Assembly: GCA_944321725.1 (NCBI GenBank)
Contig: CALUMI010000016.1
Span: 1 to 46,866, forward strand
Source of the DNA: an uncultured Muribaculaceae bacterium
GTDB taxonomy: Bacteria > Bacteroidota > Bacteroidia > Bacteroidales > Muribaculaceae
Direction of reading: 5' to 3'
DNA: 46,866 nucleotides
Positions within the stretch are counted from its first letter, which is position 1, and every line of letters starts with the position of its first letter. Shown here one piece after another: positions 42,837 to 46,866 of the stretch. The notes below the pieces were generated by a model that saw only the letters and a program-made list of their open reading frames with translations, did not search any database and was not told the DNA's origin. The position numbers and the translations under genes are program-made.

Positions 42837-43189
42837 TGAAAACCACAATCACCCTCGACAAAATGCGTTTCTACGCCTATCATGGAGTAATGGCGCAGGA
42901 ACAGGCCGTAGGCAATCTGTTCGAAGTGTCGGTCAGCCTTGACTACCCTTTTGAAAAAGCCATGGCCGACGATGACCTTTCCGGCACACTCGACTACAGC
43001 ACGGCCTATGATGCGATACGCAAAGAGATGCTCATTCCGTCGAAACTGATAGAGCATGTTGCAGGACGTATAAAAGCAGCGTTGGAACGGAAATTTCCCG
43101 GCATTTCGGGCGGCTCTGTGACCGTGACAAAACTGCGTCCGCCAATACCCGGAACAACTGCCTCCGCCTCAGTCACCATAGCATGGTGA
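42833..43189 (+). CDS. folB: Dihydroneopterin aldolase
   Basis: A 118-residue folate-pathway enzyme that cleaves 7,8-dihydroneopterin to 6-hydroxymethyl-dihydropterin and glycolaldehyde. Signatures are MRFYAYHGVMAQEQAVGNLF near the start, DYSTAYDAIRKEM, LIEHVAGRI with the conserved Glu-His, and the C-terminal VTVTKLRPPIP. Length is normal. It overlaps the beta-helix lipoprotein by ATGA and is presumably carried on that transcript, an odd pairing in function. Confidence 0.93.
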   Translation: MMKTTITLDKMRFYAYHGVMAQEQAVGNLFEVSVSLDYPFEKAMADDDLSGTLDYSTAYDAIRKEMLIPSKLIEHVAGRIKAALERKFPGISGGSVTVTKLRPPIPGTTASASVTIAW

Positions 43190-43250
43190 CCCATAAACTG
43201 CAACTATCCGGCAAAAACGCATCATCACAGGTTGATCCACACATCAAATT

Positions 43251-43348
43251 ACACCCTTTCGGGTGCAATCGCGCATTAGACAGCACAATTTATACCCGAA
43301 AAGGTACAATTTAAACAAATTGTATTATATTTGCACCCTAAAGGGTAT
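43251..43348 (+). promoter_or_regulatory. Three evenly spaced operators around the hipB promoter
   Basis: Three copies of an ACCC-N4-GGGT palindrome lie at 43253-43264, 43294-43305 (last arm AGGT) and 43335-43346, with flanks extending to ATTTnYACCC and its complement. Centres are 43258.5, 43299.5 and 43340.5, exactly 41 bp apart. The third starts one base after the -7 box TATATTTGC (43326-43334) and overlaps the transcription start; the second covers the -33 position. This fits cooperative repression by the HipB-like protein. Confidence 0.75.
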
Positions 43349-43353
43349 AATTT

Positions 43354-43572
43354 ATGGCACAGACACGGTTGTCGAAATATGTGAAAGAAATGCGGAAGAG
43401 ATATGGACTCACGCAAGTCGACTTGTCGGAGAAATCAGGTGTAGGATTGCGCTTTGTGCGCGAACTCGAGCAAGGCAAGCCGACATTGCGTTTGGACAAA
43501 GTGAACAAAATACTCGAACTTTTCGGCTCGGAGGTTGGTGCCGTGCCGATGCCCAAACCGGAGGAATTATGA
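43354..43572 (+). CDS. hipB: HipB-like HTH repressor/antitoxin
   Basis: A 72-residue Xre-type helix-turn-helix protein. The HTH is MRKRYGLTQVDLSEKSGVGLRFVRELEQGK (residues about 13-42), followed by the HipB-like LRLDKVNKILELFGSEV. It opens a three-gene unit with a split HipA and is the natural candidate to bind the three operators upstream. Its stop overlaps the HipS start by four bases (ATGA). Confidence 0.88.
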   Translation: MAQTRLSKYVKEMRKRYGLTQVDLSEKSGVGLRFVRELEQGKPTLRLDKVNKILELFGSEVGAVPMPKPEEL

Positions 43573-43895
43573 AACAGGCAATAATAAATCTACGAGGCAT
43601 CAAAGCCGGAGTGCTTACCGAAGACGAGAACGGATATACGTTCCAATATGACCGGGATTTTTTGCAGTCAGAATTGGCAGAGGCGATAAGCCTCACTATG
43701 CCATTGACATCTGTTCCATATCACGACAAAATGCTATTCCCGTTTTTCGACGGTCTTATTCCGGAAGGCTGGCTTCTCGACATTGCAGAAAAAAATTGGA
43801 AAATAGATGCCCGCGACCGTATGTCATTGCTCTTGGCCTGCTGCAAGGATTGCATCGGTGCGGTAGGAGTTGAACCAATCAAAGAAACGGAATGA
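43569..43895 (+). CDS. hipS: HipS-like protein (stand-alone HipA N-terminal subdomain)
   Basis: A 108-residue protein corresponding to the N-terminal subdomain 1 of HipA (couple_hipA type): INLRGIKAGVLTEDENGYTF, then YDRDFLQSELAEAISLTMPL, FPFFDGLIPEGWLL and MSLLLACCKDCIGAVGVEPI. In classical HipA this is fused to the kinase; here it is a separate gene as in HipBST systems, where HipS neutralises the kinase. Start and stop both overlap the neighbours by four bases, so all three genes are translationally coupled. Confidence 0.82.
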   Translation: MKQAIINLRGIKAGVLTEDENGYTFQYDRDFLQSELAEAISLTMPLTSVPYHDKMLFPFFDGLIPEGWLLDIAEKNWKIDARDRMSLLLACCKDCIGAVGVEPIKETE

Positions 43896-44845
43896 CAATG
43901 AACAGATGCTTATACTGCTATGGAGAATTGAGCGAAGACGAAAAGGATTTCCACCACGTCTGCTCTAAAAAGATGTTCGGGAAGGAAACCGCACCGCTAT
44001 TGAATTATACAAGGGACAATATTACCTACCTTGCAAGGCAGGTGATACGCAGCCAGACCACGTTGACCGGCGTACAGGCAAAGTTGTCGTTGGATTTGGA
44101 CAGCGGCGGAAAAAACGGACAACAACGGTTCACCATCGTAGGATTGTGGGGCAGATATATACTGAAACCGCAAACCGACCATTTCCGTAATTTGCCGGAA
44201 TTGGAAGATTTGACAATGCATTTGGCGGAAATCGCAAAAATAAAAGTAGTCCCTCATTGTCTTGTGCGGTTTGCCGATGGGGAGCTTTGCTATCTGACAA
44301 AGCGCATCGACCGCACGGCCACAGGGAAAAAACTTGCGATGGAAGACATGTGCCAACTCTCTGAAAAAATGACAGAGCAGAAATACCGCGGCTCTTACGA
44401 ACAAATTGCTAAACTGTTGCTGAAATATTCTTCTGTCCCGAAACTCGATTTGGTGAATTTTTGGGAACAAGTCCTATTCTCATGGATAACAGGAAACGCC
44501 GATATGCACTTGAAGAATTTTTCTCTTTACAGTGTAAGGCGCGGGGAATATTCACTCACGCCGGCTTACGATATGCTTTCCACTGCGTTGGTTATGCCTG
44601 AGGATACTGAAGAGCTTGCTTTGACCCTTAATGGCAAAAAACGTAAGTTGCGGCGTAGCGATTTTGTCGCGGCAATGGCGAAATCCGGATTGGAAAGCAA
44701 AGTGATTGACAATATATTTGCCAAATTCCTGCGGTCAGAATCCAAATGGCAAGAATTTATCGGCATCTCATTCCTTCCGTCAGCAATGAAGGCAGACTAC
44801 AAACTCCTGATATCAGAGAAGCTCGCCGCTTTGAGCAACGGTTGA
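43892..44845 (+). CDS. hipT: HipT-like serine/threonine kinase toxin (split HipA kinase)
   Basis: A 317-residue HipA-type kinase lacking the N-terminal subdomain encoded by the previous gene. It opens with a zinc-knuckle-like CLYCYGEL...HHVC (Cys6, Cys9, His21/22, Cys24). The phosphate-binding loop is SQTTLTGVQAKLSL (54-67); ILKP holds the ATP lysine (Lys92). The catalytic loop is GNADMHLKN (201-209, Asp204) with the metal-binding Asp in YDM (227). In E. coli HipT the loop has a SIS autophosphorylation motif and the target is TrpS; here the corresponding stretch has Thr residues instead, so regulation and target may differ. A strong terminator follows. Confidence 0.85.
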   Translation: MTMNRCLYCYGELSEDEKDFHHVCSKKMFGKETAPLLNYTRDNITYLARQVIRSQTTLTGVQAKLSLDLDSGGKNGQQRFTIVGLWGRYILKPQTDHFRNLPELEDLTMHLAEIAKIKVVPHCLVRFADGELCYLTKRIDRTATGKKLAMEDMCQLSEKMTEQKYRGSYEQIAKLLLKYSSVPKLDLVNFWEQVLFSWITGNADMHLKNFSLYSVRRGEYSLTPAYDMLSTALVMPEDTEELALTLNGKKRKLRRSDFVAAMAKSGLESKVIDNIFAKFLRSESKWQEFIGISFLPSAMKADYKLLISEKLAALSNG

Positions 44846-44880
44846 GGCGGTTTGCAGAATATAAATGATTGAACGTTGAA

Positions 44881-44929
44881 AACATAGCCGTCTATCTTAG
44901 TGTGGCGCACTAGATAGGCAGCTATGTTT
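44881..44929. terminator. Bidirectional terminator after hipT
   Basis: Long hairpin: AACATAGC (44881-44888) with GCTATGTT (44921-44928), continuing through TCTATCT/AGATAGG and AGTG/CACT with few mismatches, about 20 pairs. It lies between convergent hipT and the DUF4595-like gene, with T-rich flanks. Confidence 0.85.
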
Positions 44930-44942
44930 GTTTGATTTGGGG

Positions 44943-45980
44943 TTATTTATTCTCTGAATATTCAAAAAAATATCTGGTCATATCCCCTTCTTCTCGCTCT
45001 GGATAGGTTACGGCTATTGTGCATACGCTTATATTTCCATTATCATCGAATTCATAATTAAATTCATAATCGCATAAAGGGACTAAACTAAAAGGGTTTT
45101 CATCACAGACAAATTTATATGACTCTATCATGTTTTTTGGCAAACTGCCAAAATAGCCCATATATGCAAGGAATTCAGAAGAATTTTTGATTCCAACTCC
45201 TAAATTAAGAACCATAGCACCTTTTGACGATGGAATATCAGTGTAATTAAAAGTTGTCGTTGCATTGTAACGCGTACCAGTTGGTGTTGATGATTTTAAT
45301 TCAAAATAGTTATGCATAGAATCTTCATTATCAGTTTCCTCAAAAAAAGCATATTTTTGAATATAACTACTTCTCATTTCAACAATATTTCCATTATTCC
45401 ATATGTAATCATCAGTCCTGTCGTAAGAAGTTGCACTGAAGCTGCCGGAGGAATAATGGGCATCGAACAGTATGTCATCAGGAGTATATGTTTGTATTAA
45501 TTGTCCTTCTTCATTGTACTTATAAATAGTGGAAATTTTCCTATTACCACCCACAGGAAGATGTGTGAATTGTATGCTTTCATAAGATTTTATTTGTCCT
45601 TTGTCATTCAAAATATATATTCCTTCAAAGTCGTCATTGGATACCAGAATCCTGTCATTAACATAGTAATAAGTTTTAGATATAGTTGAGGTACTCATTT
45701 TTTGTTCATATTTAACTATACGATCTTTTGTATCATATTCGAAGATATAATGACTTGGATATAGGTTAGTTCCACTTTTGGTTATGCTGCTTATTTTTAA
45801 AGGTGTTCCATAGCCCCCATTAATGTCACTGCTGTTACCACCGCCAGGCTCGTCCTTTTCACACGACAGCAATGTTACAATTAACATCACTAACAGTAGC
45901 ATAGTGATTGACTGTTTTAACTTGTTTGCATTGATTGCATTCAAAAGCCTTGCTGTTTGTTTTTTGATTTTAGTATTCAT
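44943..45980 (-). CDS. DUF4595-like surface lipoprotein
   Basis: A 345-residue lipoprotein with a 26-residue polar extension before the hydrophobic core and lipobox Cys (LLSCEKDE). The mature part has repeated short beta units of the form YEYDxxGRI/xxY (FEYDTKDRIVKYEQ, YKYNEEGQLIQTYTP, YEFNYEFDDNGNISVCTI), as in DUF4595 or YD-type repeat proteins of Bacteroidales. It is AT-rich compared with the neighbourhood. Function unknown. It lies downstream of a hypothetical 91-residue frame and a structured RNA candidate on the same strand. Confidence 0.65.
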   Translation of the reverse strand: MNTKIKKQTARLLNAINANKLKQSITMLLLVMLIVTLLSCEKDEPGGGNSSDINGGYGTPLKISSITKSGTNLYPSHYIFEYDTKDRIVKYEQKMSTSTISKTYYYVNDRILVSNDDFEGIYILNDKGQIKSYESIQFTHLPVGGNRKISTIYKYNEEGQLIQTYTPDDILFDAHYSSGSFSATSYDRTDDYIWNNGNIVEMRSSYIQKYAFFEETDNEDSMHNYFELKSSTPTGTRYNATTTFNYTDIPSSKGAMVLNLGVGIKNSSEFLAYMGYFGSLPKNMIESYKFVCDENPFSLVPLCDYEFNYEFDDNGNISVCTIAVTYPEREEGDMTRYFFEYSENK

Positions 45981-46005
45981 AATATGTTGTTTTAAAATTG
46001 GTTGT

Positions 46006-46281
46006 CTACTGTTTGGTTTTTATGGGTATTCTTGATTCTTCAATTTTTCCCTTGTCTAAATTAAATTTGTCGATAAGTAGATCCTCTAATAGTGAATAGG
46101 TCTTGATGTTGAGAAATGGAGACAACGCTATCTTTGAAGTGTACCTGCTGATAGCTTTATTTATATCCACATGTTTGCCTATATGGATATTGTCACGAAG
46201 AAGTGTGAACCTGTCATTGTCAAGCATAAAATGTCGTTTAACCAGCAGGCTCCTTGCCGGACAATTAAAAATAACATCCAT
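46006..46281 (-). CDS. Hypothetical 91-residue protein
   Basis: The frame from ATG 46281 encodes MDVIFNCPARSLLVKRHFML, then DNDRFTLLRDNIHIGKHVDI and a lysine-rich end. It begins six bases after the T-run of the terminator-like hairpin at 46287-46320 and ends 25 bases before the DUF4595-like gene, on the same strand. The frame continues open upstream to 46440, but that part coincides with the hairpins and is judged non-coding. I do not recognise the protein; it may be a small gene, a relic or chance. Confidence 0.35.
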   Translation of the reverse strand: MDVIFNCPARSLLVKRHFMLDNDRFTLLRDNIHIGKHVDINKAISRYTSKIALSPFLNIKTYSLLEDLLIDKFNLDKGKIEESRIPIKTKQ

Positions 46282-46286
46282 ATACG

Positions 46287-46530
46287 AAAAACGTGGAGCC
46301 GAACTGTCGCTCGATCCACGGTCTAAAGGCTCTCGCATTGCCCTGATAGTCGAAACGAGCAACGCTGAAAGCCCCACGCCGATGTATAATATACCTATCT
46401 TCCGTAATTGCAACGGAAGAATAATATATAGACACCCCACGGAGCGTTTCCGTTGCTTTGCTTTTGACTATCAGTTGTGAATTTGCGAGATTCTTAGACC
46501 GTCAAAATCAAAGCGTACAGTAACGCTTTA
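46287..46530 (-). ncRNA. Multi-hairpin structured RNA candidate ending in a terminator
   Basis: On the minus strand, five hairpins follow one another. H0: 46510-46516 with 46523-46529 (7 bp). H1: ACGGA/TCCGT (46439-46453). H2: 46398-46405 with 46413-46420 (8 bp). H3: 46328-46342 with 46357-46373, GC-rich with G-U pairs. H4: CGTGGA/TCCACG with inner CGA/TCG (46292-46320), followed by T5 (46291-46287), an intrinsic terminator. A TATTTTTGC -7 box lies upstream at 46596-46588. It could be a small RNA or an attenuating leader for the genes at 46006-46281 and 44943-45980. Family not identified. Confidence 0.5.
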
Positions 46531-46587
46531 TATGTATATTCCCCACCCATCACCCTGCATTAAGCAGCTTTGGCGTGAGGATTCGAT

Positions 46588-46596
46588 GCAAAAATA
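46588..46596 (-). promoter_or_regulatory. -7 box upstream of the structured RNA
   Basis: TATTTTTGC on the minus strand matches TAnnTTTGC; no clear -33. Transcription would start about 50-60 bases before H0. Confidence 0.4.
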
Positions 46597-46701
46597 ATAA
46601 TATTATTTGATTTTGTGCGGCTTGGGTTGTAATAAATGCTTCTTAATGCGGTGTGATTGACGGCTTCCACACCATCAATTACACTGCTGTGGCTGTCGGT
46701 A

Positions 46702-46866
46702 TTATTTCGTGCCGGAGAGGATGCCGGTATCGATGTCGCTGTTGTTGATGCGCTTGCCGCCGTCGTCATAACGTTTGCCGAAATCAAGATTGAACGAGAA
46801 GTTGAGCATCACCATGTGGTTGAACGAGTTGCTGAAAGCGTGGGTGGTATAGGGCGCGGCTTTCGA
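46702..46866 (-). CDS. Outer-membrane beta-barrel family protein, C-terminal end (runs off right edge)
   Basis: The last 54 codons are visible, ending in TAA at 46704-46702. The residues include HMVMLNFSFNLDFGKRYDDG and a NNSDIDTGILSGTK tail. This end (strand with alternating hydrophobics, then GKRY, basic turn and a NNSDxDxG tail) is typical of the outer-membrane barrel family related to TonB-dependent receptors (OMP_b-brl_3). The rest lies beyond the edge. It is upstream of the structured RNA on the same strand. Confidence 0.65.
   Translation of the reverse strand, partial: SKAAPYTTHAFSNSFNHMVMLNFSFNLDFGKRYDDGGKRINNSDIDTGILSGTK

Noticed and set aside
46290..46440. Extension of the 91-residue frame to an earlier start at 46440
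   Set aside because: The extra 53 codons coincide with hairpins H2-H4 and a terminator with T5, which explain the conservation better than coding.

Overview
The window is a chromosomal stretch from a Bacteroidales bacterium. Three things support this: repeated promoters of the Bacteroidetes primary-sigma type (TTTG, 19-21 bases, TAnnTTTGC); many lipoproteins and outer-membrane barrels of families typical of the phylum (PCMD, PepSY-like, Ig-like, SprE-like, DUF4595); and housekeeping genes of Bacteroidales type. The bile-salt-hydrolase-like enzyme suggests a gut commensal, perhaps Muribaculaceae or Bacteroidaceae, but the family cannot be settled by eye.

Layout. 1-1600: an AT-rich patch with a partial DinD-like gene and an EcoRI-type adenine methylase, abutting the 3' side of tRNA-Phe. 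1741-8383: one leftward operon lplA-gcvT-gcvH-gcvPA-gcvPB-lpdA, a self-contained glycine cleavage system with its own lipoate ligase and E3. 8519-11429: PCMD lipoprotein, outer-membrane barrel and diaminopimelate dehydrogenase. 11488-19908: a PepSY-like lipoprotein, ilvE, an HD hydrolase, an Ig-like lipoprotein, an ABC-3 metal permease and a SprE/PorW-like TPR lipoprotein. 20043-23359: rpsT between two identical tRNA-Glu genes, recO and aspS. 23576-25991: accessory material with a second PepSY-like lipoprotein, a possible small RNA, tiny membrane proteins, and a phage tape-measure remnant beside tRNA-Pro. 26148-29087: a legB / ATP-grasp / neuB cluster for a nonulosonic-acid-type sugar.

29088-46866: a small-ORF/RNA candidate, a glycosyltransferase broken by one stop codon, a GNAT toxin-antitoxin pair, glgB, an esterase, the membrane pyrophosphatase hppA, a GNAT, an M16 peptidase, a choloylglycine-hydrolase-family enzyme, an AAA/DUF4143 ATPase behind 33-bp tandem repeats, a beta-helix lipoprotein, folB, a tripartite HipB-HipS-HipT-like system with three evenly spaced operators, a DUF4595-like lipoprotein, a multi-hairpin RNA candidate, and the end of an outer-membrane barrel gene.

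The most unusual items are the HipBST-like locus with its 41-bp-phased operator array, the GNAT toxin with a 52-residue partner and an inverted repeat on its promoter, the multi-hairpin RNA near the right edge, the reduced legB/ATP-grasp/neuB cluster, and the decayed tape-measure fragment next to a tRNA-Pro with a mismatched acceptor stem. All calls come from reading the sequence; no database search was possible.
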